Numbered from the stretch's first letter, positions 9,247 to 20,003 are shown. The stretch is DNA of 64,000 nucleotides from Maribacter sp. PR1 (GCF_028464145.1 NZ_JAQPCG010000006.1:248001-312000); one strand, 5' to 3'. Notes: generated from the letters alone by a model not told the origin. Program-made: numbers and translations.

Positions 9247-10038
9247 CTATAGGTCTTCTGCGGTCGCGATTAACTCAGCGATGTCCATAACGGCAATTTC
9301 ACTTTCTTTCTCTTTATTTTTTACACCATCCGTCATCATCGTATTGCAAAATGGACATCCGGCCGCAATGATATCTGGAGTGGTTTCCAATGCTTGTTCC
9401 GTACGTTCTATATTAACATCCTTATTTCCCTTTTCTGGCTCCTTGAACATTTGTGCACCCCCCGCTCCACAGCACAAACCCTTTTGCTTGCAGTTTTTCA
9501 TTTCTACCAACTCAGCATCCAGTTTTTGAATAAGTTCTCTAGGCGCTTCGTAAACACCATTGGCCCTTCCTAAATAGCAAGGATCATGAAAGGTTATCCT
9601 TTTACCTTTAAAAGTTCCACCCTCCATCGAAATACGTCCCTCATTCAATAGTTCTTTTAAAAACTGGGTATGGTGAACTACTTCATACGCCCCCCCCAAA
9701 CCAGGGTATTCATTTTTAATGGTATTGAAACAATGTGGACAGGCCGTTACTATTTTCTTTATCTCGTAGGCATTTAAAACCTCAATATTACTCACTGCCT
9801 GCATTTGAAACAGAAATTCGTTTCCCGCTCTTTTAGCCGGATCTCCAGTGCAACTTTCTTCCGTACCCAAAACAGCAAATGATATATTTGCTTTATTTAA
9901 TATCTTCACAAATGCCTTGGTAATCTTTTTGGCCCTATCGTCAAAACTACCGGCACAGCCCACCCAGAACAACACTTCAGGTTTCTTACCGGCAGCAAAC
10001 ATTTCTGCCATTGTTGGTACTTTTAATGCATCAGCCAT
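9247..10038 (-). CDS. (Fe-S)-binding CCG-domain protein, HdrB/GlpC-like
   Basis: The 263-residue cytoplasmic protein has two cysteine-rich CCG-type halves: the first with VGCAGSFDDRA, SCTGDPAKRAG and TACPHCFNTI, the second with DPCYLGR, CCGAGGAQMF and CPFCNTMM. Such domains bind a noncubane iron-sulfur cluster in heterodisulfide reductase HdrB, or accept electrons in lactate and glycerol-3-phosphate oxidation complexes. It starts 10 bases downstream of the gene for a membrane protein with two 4Fe-4S clusters, so the two likely form one electron-transfer complex at the inner membrane. The electron donor and acceptor cannot be told from sequence. Confidence 0.85.
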   Translation of the reverse strand: MADALKVPTMAEMFAAGKKPEVLFWVGCAGSFDDRAKKITKAFVKILNKANISFAVLGTEESCTGDPAKRAGNEFLFQMQAVSNIEVLNAYEIKKIVTACPHCFNTIKNEYPGLGGAYEVVHHTQFLKELLNEGRISMEGGTFKGKRITFHDPCYLGRANGVYEAPRELIQKLDAELVEMKNCKQKGLCCGAGGAQMFKEPEKGNKDVNIERTEQALETTPDIIAAGCPFCNTMMTDGVKNKEKESEIAVMDIAELIATAEDL

Positions 10039-10048
10039 TTTCTTTGGT

Positions 10049-11374
10049 TTAAGATTCCTTGCTCCAGTTTAAGCGGTCCATCTGGTTAAATGGCCACGGA
10101 GCTCCATTATTCTCTATATTTCCCATCATATTGTTCAAATCTGAAGGTGCTGCAGACTGTTCCATAACCAAATATTGCCTCATGTCCATGATAATCGATA
10201 ATGGGTCTATACTTACCGGACATGCTTCTACACATGCATTGCAGGATGTACAAGCCCATAACTCTTCTCGGGTAATATAATCATCCAATAGTTGCTTGCC
10301 ATCCTCTTTAAACTCCCCTTTGTTTGCATCCAATACCTTACCCACTTCTTCCAGACGATCCCTCGTATCCATCATTATCTTTCTAGGAGATAATTTTTTA
10401 CCGGTTTGGTTGGCTGGACATTCGTTCGTGCATCGGCCACACTCGGTACAGGTATATGCATTTAATAATTGAACCCAATTCAAATCCATCACATCCGAAG
10501 CACCAAACTTGGAAGGATCCTCTGTATCTTCACTTGGTGCGGCAAAAGGGTCTGCATCGGGGTCCAACATAAGCTTAACTTCCTTGGTAACCGCCTCCAA
10601 ATTTTTAAACTGTCCTTTAGGCCCTAATTTGCCATAATAGGTATTAGGAAATGCCAAAAGGATATGTAAGTGTTTGGAATAATACAAGTAATTCAAGAAA
10701 AACAATATTCCAACAATATGGAGCCACCAAGCTGTTCTCTCCAAAAGTATCAAGTTTGGTAAGGACAAACTACCAAACAATTCCGAAATATATTGGCTCA
10801 CAGGAAAACTTCCTGCTTGTAAGTAGTGTTCGGCATTCATTTGTTGCAAGCTATAATCGGCAGCGTTCATCGTAAGAAAAAGCAACATCAAAACAAATTC
10901 AATATATAAAATTAGATTACCATCCTTTTTAGGCCAGCCTTTCATTTCAGGCTTAAAAAAACGGCTCAATCGAATAATATTTCTGCGCACCCAAAATACA
11001 ACCACAGCAACTATGACCAATACGGCCAAAATCTCAAACGAAGCAATTAAGAAGTCGTAAACAGGACCCAATCCAGCAAAGATTCTATGCGTACCAAAAA
11101 TTCCATCAATGATGATTTCCAATACCTCTATATTGATAATAATAAAACCTAGATAGACAATAATGTGAAGTAGACCTGCGATAGGTCTAACCACCATTTT
11201 TGATTGTCCCAAGGCAATTAAGGCCATGTTCCTCCAACGTGTGGGTTTGTTATTATTTACATCCACTTCTTTCCCCAAAAGGATATTTCGTCTAAGCTTT
11301 CCAAGGTTCTTGACAAAAAAGCCAATTCCTATTACCAGAATTGCAACAAAAAGAATATTAGGAAGGTATTGCAT
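10049..11374 (-). CDS. Membrane-bound 4Fe-4S ferredoxin-type oxidoreductase subunit, HdrC/DsrMK-like
   Basis: The 441-residue protein has about five to six transmembrane helices in residues 1-245, in the style of NarI/DsrM haem b anchors, followed by a cytoplasmic ferredoxin part with two cluster motifs, CTECGRCTNECP and CTSCNACVEACP. It is encoded immediately upstream of the CCG-domain protein, and the pair resembles the membrane anchor plus Hdr-like subunits that pass electrons to or from the quinone pool. It lies 6 bases downstream of the MlaD-like gene. Histidines within the membrane helices (for example near LLHIIVYLG) could hold haem, which is an inference. Confidence 0.85.
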   Translation of the reverse strand: MQYLPNILFVAILVIGIGFFVKNLGKLRRNILLGKEVDVNNNKPTRWRNMALIALGQSKMVVRPIAGLLHIIVYLGFIIINIEVLEIIIDGIFGTHRIFAGLGPVYDFLIASFEILAVLVIVAVVVFWVRRNIIRLSRFFKPEMKGWPKKDGNLILYIEFVLMLLFLTMNAADYSLQQMNAEHYLQAGSFPVSQYISELFGSLSLPNLILLERTAWWLHIVGILFFLNYLYYSKHLHILLAFPNTYYGKLGPKGQFKNLEAVTKEVKLMLDPDADPFAAPSEDTEDPSKFGASDVMDLNWVQLLNAYTCTECGRCTNECPANQTGKKLSPRKIMMDTRDRLEEVGKVLDANKGEFKEDGKQLLDDYITREELWACTSCNACVEACPVSIDPLSIIMDMRQYLVMEQSAAPSDLNNMMGNIENNGAPWPFNQMDRLNWSKES

Positions 11375-11380
11375 GGGGTA

Positions 11381-12343
11381 TTATTCGATTTTTGATGCTG
11401 GGTCATCTTCAGGAACTTCGTATTCCTTTTGCTTCTTCCCGAAAACGGAAACATTGACGTACCTTTTTGGATTGAGTCTAAAATCCTGAAGTAAAAGATC
11501 AAGCTCCCTAGAGGCATTATTTAGATTAGTGTACAGTTTCTCATCGTTCATGAGTTTGCCCAACGTCCCGTCTCCCTCTTCAATTTTGGATAATACCTTA
11601 TCTAGATTGGCAACGGTAGATTCCAAACTTGATAATGTTCTGCCCAGCCCAGCATTATTCAGGGTATCTGAGAGTTTTGCAAAATTATAGGTCAAATCTT
11701 CAAAGTTGGTAAGTGAACTATCCAATTTGCCCTCGTTTGTTTTTAAAATGTTATTCAGGACCTTAGCGCTACCATTAAGACTTACCATAAGTTCACTTAG
11801 GCCATTGATTGCCGTTTGTAAATCTTTTTTGGTTTTGGTATCCAAAACGTTATTGACATTTATCAAGACTGAATCAGCATCGGTGACGGCAGATTCAAAT
11901 TTTTTAAACAATGGAGTTAGTTTCTCCTGGGCCAATTCCGTTAATCCCGGTCTAGTTTCAGCACTAAGTGTATCGCCGGATTGAACGTTCGCCGCTCCAT
12001 CGAATACTGGGGTAATTTGAAGGCCTTTTCCTCCTATAATACCCGTATCATATAATTCTACCGTGCTGTTTTTAGAAAATTCAAAATCGCTACCCACAGT
12101 AAATGTCACGACCAAATTTCCTTTTGTGTCCTTAAATTGGATGTCATTTACCTTTCCAACGGAGAATCCGTTTATTGAAACAACAGTTCCAGCTTGTAGT
12201 CCTCCCACATCCGGATAAACCGCATATAAAGTTTTACTATTGTCAAAAAGAGGTGAAGACTTTAAATAACTAAATCCTAATACAAATAATAGAATTCCTC
12301 CAATTACTATGATTCCCGTTTTAATTTCCCTCGATAGTTTCAA
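11381..12343 (-). CDS. MlaD/MCE-family lipid transport protein
   Basis: The 320-residue protein has one N-terminal transmembrane helix (GIIVIGGILLFVLGFSYL), an MCE domain (about 38-115, with YPDVGGLQAGTVVSINGFSVG) and a long helical C-terminal tail. MCE proteins form hexameric rings that carry phospholipids between the inner and outer membrane together with an MlaE/MlaF-type ABC transporter, which is not encoded here. The start is a TTG at 12343; no in-frame ATG precedes it and it places lysine and arginine before the membrane helix. It follows the amidase gene by 55 bases, so lipid and cell-wall functions appear grouped. Confidence 0.88.
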   Translation of the reverse strand: MKLSREIKTGIIVIGGILLFVLGFSYLKSSPLFDNSKTLYAVYPDVGGLQAGTVVSINGFSVGKVNDIQFKDTKGNLVVTFTVGSDFEFSKNSTVELYDTGIIGGKGLQITPVFDGAANVQSGDTLSAETRPGLTELAQEKLTPLFKKFESAVTDADSVLINVNNVLDTKTKKDLQTAINGLSELMVSLNGSAKVLNNILKTNEGKLDSSLTNFEDLTYNFAKLSDTLNNAGLGRTLSSLESTVANLDKVLSKIEEGDGTLGKLMNDEKLYTNLNNASRELDLLLQDFRLNPKRYVNVSVFGKKQKEYEVPEDDPASKIE

Positions 12344-12398
12344 GCAATTAGTTTTATGTTTATCACAAAATTAGGAATAATTATTACACCAAAAGGAA

Positions 12399-13655
12399 TT
12401 ATTGGGAATCCTCCTGCAACTCTTTGGGAACCGCGACTCTTTCGCCTTGCTTATAAGCCACAATATAAGCAGAAGGATAACCTATTCTCGCCGCCTTGGA
12501 TTGAAGCATTTTAGCCTCCCTATAAGACAATGTAGAACCATACAGATACCGGAATAGCTTATTATACGGTTCTTTTGTTATTTGGGACAATCCCTTAAAA
12601 TTATCCGAAACCAGAGGTAAGTCTCTACTACTCGCCATTAGTTGTACTTTATAAACCAATTTATCCGGATTTGATTGCTCCGGGTCTACTTTTGGTTTTT
12701 CGACTACGACAGTCTTAATTTCTTCCTTTGAGGGAATTTCCTTGGTTTTTTCTTCAATCTTATTCTCAGAGGTTTCTTTAGATGGGATGTCAACAGAAAC
12801 CACTTCTCTGGTTTTATCGTCAATAATTTCTTTAGGGGCATTGGATGTTGAGTTTTGAGCTATCTGCCCAACACCACCCTGTGCATCTACCTTATACTTC
12901 AAAATAGCATCGGCTATAGCAGTACCCATTTCTGATTGCCCTTTTTTAGAGTTCAGATAAGACCCTTCATCTTTGTTGGTCAAAAACCCAGTTTCGACTA
13001 AGACACTTGGCATGAAAGTTTGATGTAACACGATAAATCCTGCCTGTTTTACTTTTCTATCCGTTCTTTTTAATCTTCCGGACATATTGTCCTGGATATT
13101 TTTTGCCAATGCAATACTTTGGTCTAAAAATTCTTCCTGCATAATTGTTAAACCAATTACCGATTCAGGAGAGTTTATATCGTAATCCGCATAACGAGTC
13201 TCATAATTATCCTCCAAATAAATTACGGAGTTTTCCTTCTTCGCTATCTCAAAATTTTGCTTGTTGGCGTGTAATCCCAGTACAAAGGTTCCGGCGCCAT
13301 GTGCATCTGAAGAATGGGAATCACAATGGACGGAGACAAACAGGTCGGCATTCGCCTTGTTTGCAATTTCTCCCCGAACAAAAAGATCTATAAAAGTATC
13401 GTCCTTCCGCGTATAAATTACTTTAATGTCCTTATTTGCGGATAAAATCTCCCCTACCTTGAGTACAATATTCAGTGCAATGTTCTTCTCTAGGTAACCA
13501 TTGCCCAAATTACCTGGATCGTGACCACCATGACCTGCATCCAATACTACAACAAATGGATCAATTGGAGATTTTTCCAAATCCATTGCGTTAATCCAAC
13601 AGAACGATGTGGAAAAACTCAAAATTAAGAGAACAAAAACAGATTTAATTTTCAT
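12399..13655 (-). CDS. N-acetylmuramoyl-L-alanine amidase, AmiC type, with SPOR-like tail
   Basis: The 418-residue exported protein has a signal peptide and an Amidase_3 zinc domain (about 32-250) with VLDAGHGGHDPGN, the glutamate in YLEKNIALN, VSVHCDSHSSDAHG and VLVETGFLTNKDE. It cuts the bond between MurNAc and L-alanine, which separates daughter cells and releases peptides. A lysine/glutamate-rich linker (about 275-330) joins a C-terminal SPOR-like domain (about 335-405, YKVQLMASSRDLP) that would bind denuded glycan strands at the septum. It is the first gene of the leftward run 13655-2819 and diverges from lptD. Confidence 0.9.
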   Translation of the reverse strand: MKIKSVFVLLILSFSTSFCWINAMDLEKSPIDPFVVVLDAGHGGHDPGNLGNGYLEKNIALNIVLKVGEILSANKDIKVIYTRKDDTFIDLFVRGEIANKANADLFVSVHCDSHSSDAHGAGTFVLGLHANKQNFEIAKKENSVIYLEDNYETRYADYDINSPESVIGLTIMQEEFLDQSIALAKNIQDNMSGRLKRTDRKVKQAGFIVLHQTFMPSVLVETGFLTNKDEGSYLNSKKGQSEMGTAIADAILKYKVDAQGGVGQIAQNSTSNAPKEIIDDKTREVVSVDIPSKETSENKIEEKTKEIPSKEEIKTVVVEKPKVDPEQSNPDKLVYKVQLMASSRDLPLVSDNFKGLSQITKEPYNKLFRYLYGSTLSYREAKMLQSKAARIGYPSAYIVAYKQGERVAVPKELQEDSQ

Positions 13656-13732
13656 ATTCGATTTAGGTATTTATAGCTCTATACATGGTTAAATTTATGG
13701 TAATACCCTGTATAGAGAATAAAAAATATATG

Positions 13733-13740
13733 TAAGTTTG
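13733..13740 (+). promoter_or_regulatory. Possible -7 element for the lptD gene
   Basis: TAAGTTTG fits the Bacteroidota -7 consensus TAnnTTTG and lies 59 bases before the TTG start at 13800. No good -33 TTG is seen at the expected distance, so this is a weak call. Confidence 0.3.
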
Positions 13741-13799
13741 ACATCTGAATCTAATGGCTATTAGATTGCCAAACCTTTACAAAAATAGGATATCTAGCC

Positions 13800-16535
13800 T
13801 TGCAATCAAATAAACAGAACGTACTTTTCCTATTCCTACTTTTTGTTGGTGTAATTTCCCTAACGGCACAAGAGGACAAAATTGTTCCCCTTGAAATAAA
13901 GGTAGTGAAGGATACCCTTGTAGCACCATTAATGCCCAAACCTATAGCCAATGATAGTGTTGTTCGAGATTCTTTGCAAAGAGATTCCACGAACCAGAAG
14001 ACTTCAATACTACTTGATAATATTACTTACAAGGCAAAGGATTATGTTAAATTAAGTCAGCGGGAGCACAAAATATATCTTTATAACGAAGCCGAAATTT
14101 ATTATCAAGATACGGAGTTAAAAGCGGGCATCATCATCATGGACTATGTGAAAAATGAGGTTTATGCGGGTAGATTAAAAGATTCCCTAGGCAATTACAC
14201 CCAACTCCCTTACTTTAAACAAGGTTCTAATGTAGTAATACCAGATTCTATCCGTTTTAATTTTGATACGCAAAAAGCCATTATTTGGAATTCCCGTACC
14301 GAACAGCAAGCTGCTGCCGGGCAATTGGGAAGTGATGCCATGAAAGTCTATGCAGAAATCACCAAAAAAGAGAATGATTCCGTTTATTTTTTAAGCGAGG
14401 CAAAAATCACCACGGCTAAGGATACCATCAATCCAGATTATTACATACGCGTGAGAAAGGCAAAGTTTGTGCCCAGCAAAAAGGTAATTGCAGGTTTTAG
14501 TAATTTGTATATTGCCGATGTCCCTACTCCGATTGCAATGCCCTTTGCCTATTTTCCACTGGATGTTGGTAGTGCGCCGGGTATAATTATGCCCACTTTT
14601 GGCAATGACCCCAATCGGGGTTACTTTTTACAGGATTTTGGATACTATACCCCTATAGGGGATTATGCCGATGTTACTTTAAGCGGTGATTTCTATACCA
14701 ATGGGAGCTGGGGCTTTAGAACGGCTTCCATTTACACCAAAAGATATAAATATCGTGGTAACGTCAATTTTAGATATGAAAACCTAGTAAATAGTCAGAA
14801 AGGATTTAGCGATTATAGCCTTACCAAAAACTGGAACCTGCAATTTTCACATTCCCAAGACCAAAAGGCCAGTCCCAATTCAAGGTTTTCGGCCTCCGTT
14901 AACTTAGGGAGTAGTGAATATTATAGAAATTCTTTACAACAAAGAAATTTACCGAATACACAGAACAATACACTATCCTCCTCTATCTCCTATTCAAAGA
15001 CCTTTCCGGAATATCCATCGGTTAATATGAGTTTAACGGCCACACATTCACAGTTGACTTCACCTTCGGCAACAGCTTCGAACAGCGATAATATTACCAT
15101 GACCTTACCGACATTACAGGCCAGTATGGAACGTATTTTTCCGTTTGCCAAAAGGGACGGAATAAAAAAAGGGGCAATCCAAAACATTAATTTTCAATAT
15201 GACCTAAATGCCCAAAATAGGCTTACCACAAATGATGAAAATTTTCTTACCGGTAGCATGTTCGATAATGCCAGGATTGGTGCTAGACATAGAATTCCAA
15301 TCAGCACAAACTTTAAAGTAGCCAAGTATTTTAGTGTTACCATGGGCGGAAGCTATGAAGATGTTTGGACCATGGAAACCTATGAAAGGAGCTATGATAC
15401 GGAAACAGAGGGTGTTGTGATAGACAGTGTAAGTGGTTTTGACCGATATAATCAATATAATCTAAGCGCTAGTATCGGTACTACACTTTATGGAACCTTT
15501 GATTTTGGGGAGGACAAAAAAATTCAAGCAATTAGGCACGTTATGCGACCTACCTTAAGCTATGGGTATGCCCCTTCATTTGAACAATACTATGACGAGT
15601 ATACCGAAGGGATTAACGGCGAAGGTGAAGTAGTCCAGTACAGTCGTTTTCAAGGGACTTTGAACGGGGCTCCTAGATTGGGGCGCTCCAATAGTTTAAG
15701 TTTTTCATTGGCCAATACGCTAGAAGCCAAGGTTCGCGATAAAGACTCAACAAAATTAGAACCCAAAAAAATTCCACTTTTAAGCAATCTAAATTTGTCC
15801 ACATCCTACAATATGGAATCAGATTCTTTACGTTTAAGCCCTTTAAGTCTTAATGGAGGTACCAATATATTAAACAACAAAATGTCCATTAACTTTTCCG
15901 CTGGATTGGACCCCTACGCCATTGATAATAACGGAAGAAGAATTGATACTTGGAATATAAACAATGGGGGTAGCCTGTTTCGTTTAACTCGGGCAAATGC
16001 GAATATCTCATATTCTATAGACAGTGAGATGTTTGGCAAGAAGAAGGAAGAAGAACAAGAAGAGGAAGAAGAAGACCCATTTGACTACGTAGCACAAAGT
16101 GGAGGTAGAACGGATGATTTATTTGGTAGAGCAGATAGTTTTAGGGACAACCCAGTTAGATCTGAGAACAAAGATGAGGATATAGAAAACCCAGTTTATG
16201 GAACAAAAATACCTTGGAATTTTAGATTAGCTTATTCCGCGAGTTATTTGAACAGTGCGAGACAGAATGAGTTCAGTTCACATTCCCTCATGTTTTCTGG
16301 AGATATAGAACTTGCACCACGCTGGAAAGTTGGCGGTTCATCTGGATATGATTTTAAAAACAAAGGATTTACCCTTACTCAATTGAGATTTCAAAGGGAT
16401 TTAAAGAGTTTCTCCATGCGATTCAACTGGACACCTTTTGGCCAATACAAACGGTGGTATTTCTTTATTGGGATAGATGCCTCTATACTTAGTGATTTAA
16501 AATGGGAAAATAGAAGTCAACCTTTTAGAAATTAA
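13800..16535 (+). CDS. LptD-like LPS assembly outer membrane protein
   Basis: The 911-residue protein has a signal peptide (ending SLTAQ), an OstA/LptA-like periplasmic region (about 75-230, with the repeated pattern of short beta-strands such as AEIYYQDTELKAGIIIMDYV) and a large beta-barrel with many alternating aromatic strands to the C-terminus. This is the Bacteroidota form of LptD, which inserts lipopolysaccharide into the outer leaflet. The only usable start is TTG at 13800: the frame is closed at 13752 and no ATG lies between. An unusually acidic stretch with eight or more glutamates lies at about residue 748-760, probably a loop. ridA follows after 10 bases. Confidence 0.85.
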   Translation: MQSNKQNVLFLFLLFVGVISLTAQEDKIVPLEIKVVKDTLVAPLMPKPIANDSVVRDSLQRDSTNQKTSILLDNITYKAKDYVKLSQREHKIYLYNEAEIYYQDTELKAGIIIMDYVKNEVYAGRLKDSLGNYTQLPYFKQGSNVVIPDSIRFNFDTQKAIIWNSRTEQQAAAGQLGSDAMKVYAEITKKENDSVYFLSEAKITTAKDTINPDYYIRVRKAKFVPSKKVIAGFSNLYIADVPTPIAMPFAYFPLDVGSAPGIIMPTFGNDPNRGYFLQDFGYYTPIGDYADVTLSGDFYTNGSWGFRTASIYTKRYKYRGNVNFRYENLVNSQKGFSDYSLTKNWNLQFSHSQDQKASPNSRFSASVNLGSSEYYRNSLQQRNLPNTQNNTLSSSISYSKTFPEYPSVNMSLTATHSQLTSPSATASNSDNITMTLPTLQASMERIFPFAKRDGIKKGAIQNINFQYDLNAQNRLTTNDENFLTGSMFDNARIGARHRIPISTNFKVAKYFSVTMGGSYEDVWTMETYERSYDTETEGVVIDSVSGFDRYNQYNLSASIGTTLYGTFDFGEDKKIQAIRHVMRPTLSYGYAPSFEQYYDEYTEGINGEGEVVQYSRFQGTLNGAPRLGRSNSLSFSLANTLEAKVRDKDSTKLEPKKIPLLSNLNLSTSYNMESDSLRLSPLSLNGGTNILNNKMSINFSAGLDPYAIDNNGRRIDTWNINNGGSLFRLTRANANISYSIDSEMFGKKKEEEQEEEEEDPFDYVAQSGGRTDDLFGRADSFRDNPVRSENKDEDIENPVYGTKIPWNFRLAYSASYLNSARQNEFSSHSLMFSGDIELAPRWKVGGSSGYDFKNKGFTLTQLRFQRDLKSFSMRFNWTPFGQYKRWYFFIGIDASILSDLKWENRSQPFRN

Positions 16536-16545
16536 ACAAAACACG

Positions 16546-16929
16546 ATGAAAAAAATAATTAATACCTCCAAGGCCCCCGCGCCTATCGGACCTTACAATC
16601 AAGCTGTTTTAATCGAGAACACCTTATATATATCAGGGCAAATCCCGTTAAATCCAGAATCTGGAGAATTAGTTGAAGGGGACATTAAAAAGGAAACCGA
16701 ACAATCCATGGAAAACCTAAAGGCCATACTACATGAAGCTGGAATGACCTTTGAAAATGTTGTAAAATCTTCGATTTTTTTGAGTGACATGAACCAGTTT
16801 ATTCATGTCAATGAAGTCTACGGTTCCTATTTTAACGCTGATACCGCCCCAGCTAGGGAAACCGTTGAAGTCGCCAACCTTCCAAAATTTGTGAATGTTG
16901 AGATTTCTATGATTGCCTTTAAATTCTAG
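16546..16929 (+). CDS. ridA: RidA family enamine/imine deaminase
   Basis: The 127-residue protein is a complete RidA: APAPIGPYNQA near the N-terminus, YISGQIPLNPESGEL, and the active-site arginine in APARETVEVANLP. RidA hydrolyses reactive 2-aminoacrylate and related enamines formed by PLP enzymes, protecting those enzymes in the cytoplasm. The canonical serine after the arginine (PARS) is glutamate here (PARE), a change found in some family members. It lies 10 bases after lptD and converges with the kinase gene, whose stop is 1 base away. Confidence 0.92.
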   Translation: MKKIINTSKAPAPIGPYNQAVLIENTLYISGQIPLNPESGELVEGDIKKETEQSMENLKAILHEAGMTFENVVKSSIFLSDMNQFIHVNEVYGSYFNADTAPARETVEVANLPKFVNVEISMIAFKF

Positions 16930-16930
16930 C

Positions 16931-17782
16931 CTACATATTTTCTTTGTGAAATTCAACCAAACCTTCAATCGGTTTCTGACGAATTACGCCTACGATTAAA
17001 TCATTTCGTTTTAAGACCGTAGATAGTTCATCCCTTAAATAATGCGCTATACTACCTACAAAATTGATTGGCACTTTTGTAGCCAAATCAAATTGCATGA
17101 TGTAATTATTTATAAACTGTTGAAAGCCTTTGTCTATAACACCCTTGGAATAAGGGTGCTCCTTATTTTCAATTAAAAACCTGGCAAAAGTTGCCAGATA
17201 AGTGTTTGGATTAGGTTGCTTGTAAAGATTGTCCTTAATAACATCAGCTTCTAAATCATGCTGACTTGCAAATTTCTCCGCCAAATCCTTTGGCATTTTA
17301 TTGAAGTAGTAATCCCTAATTAATTTGCGGCCAAAAAAGTTCCCACTACCATCATCCATTGGTATATAACCTAAGGACGTTACTTTTTGATGTAACTTTT
17401 CCCCATCATAATAACTACAATTGGAGCCTGTCCCCAAAATACAGACGATTCCTTGATGTCCTATTTTTGTGGTAGCGAATATAGCGGCATAGGTATCCTC
17501 TTTAACTTCTGCCACGGCATTTGGAAAAAAGTCTTTAAAGATTTCCTTTAGAAATTTTTTCATTCGGTCCGTTCCACATCCTGCCCCATAAAAAAACAAG
17601 TGACTAACATCTTCCCTGTTTTTTGAAAGTTCAAAGTTATTCGCCAAGCGATCTTCAATAACATCTTTGGTTAAAACTTCTGGGCTAAGTCCCAGTGTTT
17701 GGGTCAAGAAAAGCTTCTCCCCATTATCGTCCAATGCAATCCAATCCGACTTGGTTGCCCCGCTATCCACTATTAAAATCAT
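16931..17782 (-). CDS. BadF/BadG/BcrA-type ATPase, probable N-acetylglucosamine kinase
   Basis: The 283-residue protein belongs to the ASKHA fold: phosphate-1 motif LIVDSGATKSDWI at the N-terminus, FYGAGCGT near residue 68, and ILGTGSNCSYYDG near 115. Eukaryotic NAGK and bacterial GlcNAc or MurNAc kinases are in this group, and flavobacterial members are usually called GlcNAc kinases. This fits recovery of GlcNAc released from peptidoglycan by the NagZ-type enzymes of this window, feeding GlcNAc-6-phosphate to the NagB fusion at 52495. It lies downstream of the GAPDH and phosphofructokinase genes but a strong terminator hairpin separates it from them. Sugar specificity is inferred. Confidence 0.8.
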   Translation of the reverse strand: MILIVDSGATKSDWIALDDNGEKLFLTQTLGLSPEVLTKDVIEDRLANNFELSKNREDVSHLFFYGAGCGTDRMKKFLKEIFKDFFPNAVAEVKEDTYAAIFATTKIGHQGIVCILGTGSNCSYYDGEKLHQKVTSLGYIPMDDGSGNFFGRKLIRDYYFNKMPKDLAEKFASQHDLEADVIKDNLYKQPNPNTYLATFARFLIENKEHPYSKGVIDKGFQQFINNYIMQFDLATKVPINFVGSIAHYLRDELSTVLKRNDLIVGVIRQKPIEGLVEFHKENM

Positions 17783-17794
17783 AAACCCTGTATT

Positions 17795-17844
17795 TAAAAA
17801 ATAATCCTGAAAATAAGGAAAAAATACCTTATTCTCAGGATTAT
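17795..17844 (-). terminator. Intrinsic terminator after the GAPDH gene
   Basis: Arms 17801-17818 and 17827-17844 pair over 18 bases with one mismatch around an 8-base A-rich loop, and on the minus strand the stem is followed by six T. It ends the pfkA-gapA transcript before the kinase gene. Confidence 0.8.
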
Positions 17845-17867
17845 CATTATTAAATCTAATTGCCTAA

Positions 17868-18872
<1,005 letters not shown>

Positions 18873-18895
18873 CTATTGTTTTTATCGATTAAATT

Positions 18896-19882
18896 TTAAG
18901 TTGTCATTATTTCAGAAACTCGAATAAGTTCCTTATCTATCTTAGTATGTCCCTTTATTGCCTTGTTTATAGGTGTTAGGGTAATTTTATTATCTTGAAT
19001 ACCTACCATTAAATTAGTCTTGCCCTCCAGAAGCGATTCCACCGCCCTTACTCCCATTCTACTGGCCAGAACACGATCATAACAAGATGGGGCACCTCCT
19101 CTTTGCATATGTCCTAAAACGGAAACCCTAACATCATAGATCGGTAAATGCTCTTCCACGTATTCCTTGAGTTCAAAAACGTTTTTACCTGTTTTGTCTC
19201 CTTCAGCGACTATAACTATACTTGACGATTTACCTGATTCCTTACTTCTCCTCAAAGACTCCAATAAACGGTCTAGACCAAGATTTTCCTCGGGAATCAA
19301 AATCTCCTCGGCACCTGCACCTACTCCGGCATTAAGGGCAATGTGCCCAACATCACGGCCCATGACCTCAACGAAGAAAAGTCGGTTATGCGAACTAGCC
19401 GTATCCCTAATTTTGTCGATACAATCCACGACGGTATTAAGTGCCGTATCAAAACCAAGTGTGAAGCTTGTTCCAAAAATATCGTTATCTATGGTTCCCG
19501 GAATTCCCATAATAGGAAAATTATATTCTTGATTAAATATCATAGCTCCGGTAAAACTTCCATCTCCTCCAATCACTACAAAGGCATCAATTCCTGCCGC
19601 GAGCAATTGGTCATGCGCCTTTTTCCTACCTTCAGGAGTTCTAAATTCAGTACATCTTGCAGATTTTAAAATAGTACCACCCTTATTAATGATATTATTT
19701 ACACTTCTTGCATCCATAGGTTTAAAATCTCCTTCTATCATTCCTTGATAGCCTCTATAGATACCCATGCACTCCACCTTCATGTAGGCACACGTCCTAA
19801 CTACAGAACGTATGGCCGCATTCATACCAGGAGAATCCCCCCCGGAAGTAAGCACTCCTATTTTTTTTATGTTTGAAGACAT
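18896..19882 (-). CDS. pfkA: ATP-dependent 6-phosphofructokinase
   Basis: I choose the ATG at 19882, giving 328 residues, because MSSNIKKIGVLTSGGDSPG matches the usual PfkA N-terminus; a longer frame to 19939 adds 19 residues with no family match. Motifs are GGDSPGMNAAIR, GGDGSFTGA (the glycine after GGD marks ATP rather than pyrophosphate use), PGTIDNDI with the catalytic aspartate, and EVMGRDVGHIAL. It phosphorylates fructose-6-phosphate, the product of the NagB reaction, in glycolysis. A possible promoter lies at 20004-20011. Confidence 0.95.
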   Translation of the reverse strand: MSSNIKKIGVLTSGGDSPGMNAAIRSVVRTCAYMKVECMGIYRGYQGMIEGDFKPMDARSVNNIINKGGTILKSARCTEFRTPEGRKKAHDQLLAAGIDAFVVIGGDGSFTGAMIFNQEYNFPIMGIPGTIDNDIFGTSFTLGFDTALNTVVDCIDKIRDTASSHNRLFFVEVMGRDVGHIALNAGVGAGAEEILIPEENLGLDRLLESLRRSKESGKSSSIVIVAEGDKTGKNVFELKEYVEEHLPIYDVRVSVLGHMQRGGAPSCYDRVLASRMGVRAVESLLEGKTNLMVGIQDNKITLTPINKAIKGHTKIDKELIRVSEIMTT

Positions 19883-20003
19883 TCGAAAAATTAAGCCAAC
19901 GAAATTAGTAAAACTTCTTCCAATTATGAAATATGGCAAGCTTCCATTTTACGTTTAATCTGGAAAAAAGTTGTGGATGTTATATTTTAACCAAAATATA
20001 AAG

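Noticed and set aside
19883..19939. Longer N-terminus for PfkA
   Set aside because: The extra 19 residues precede the conserved KKIGVLTSGGD start and match nothing in the family.
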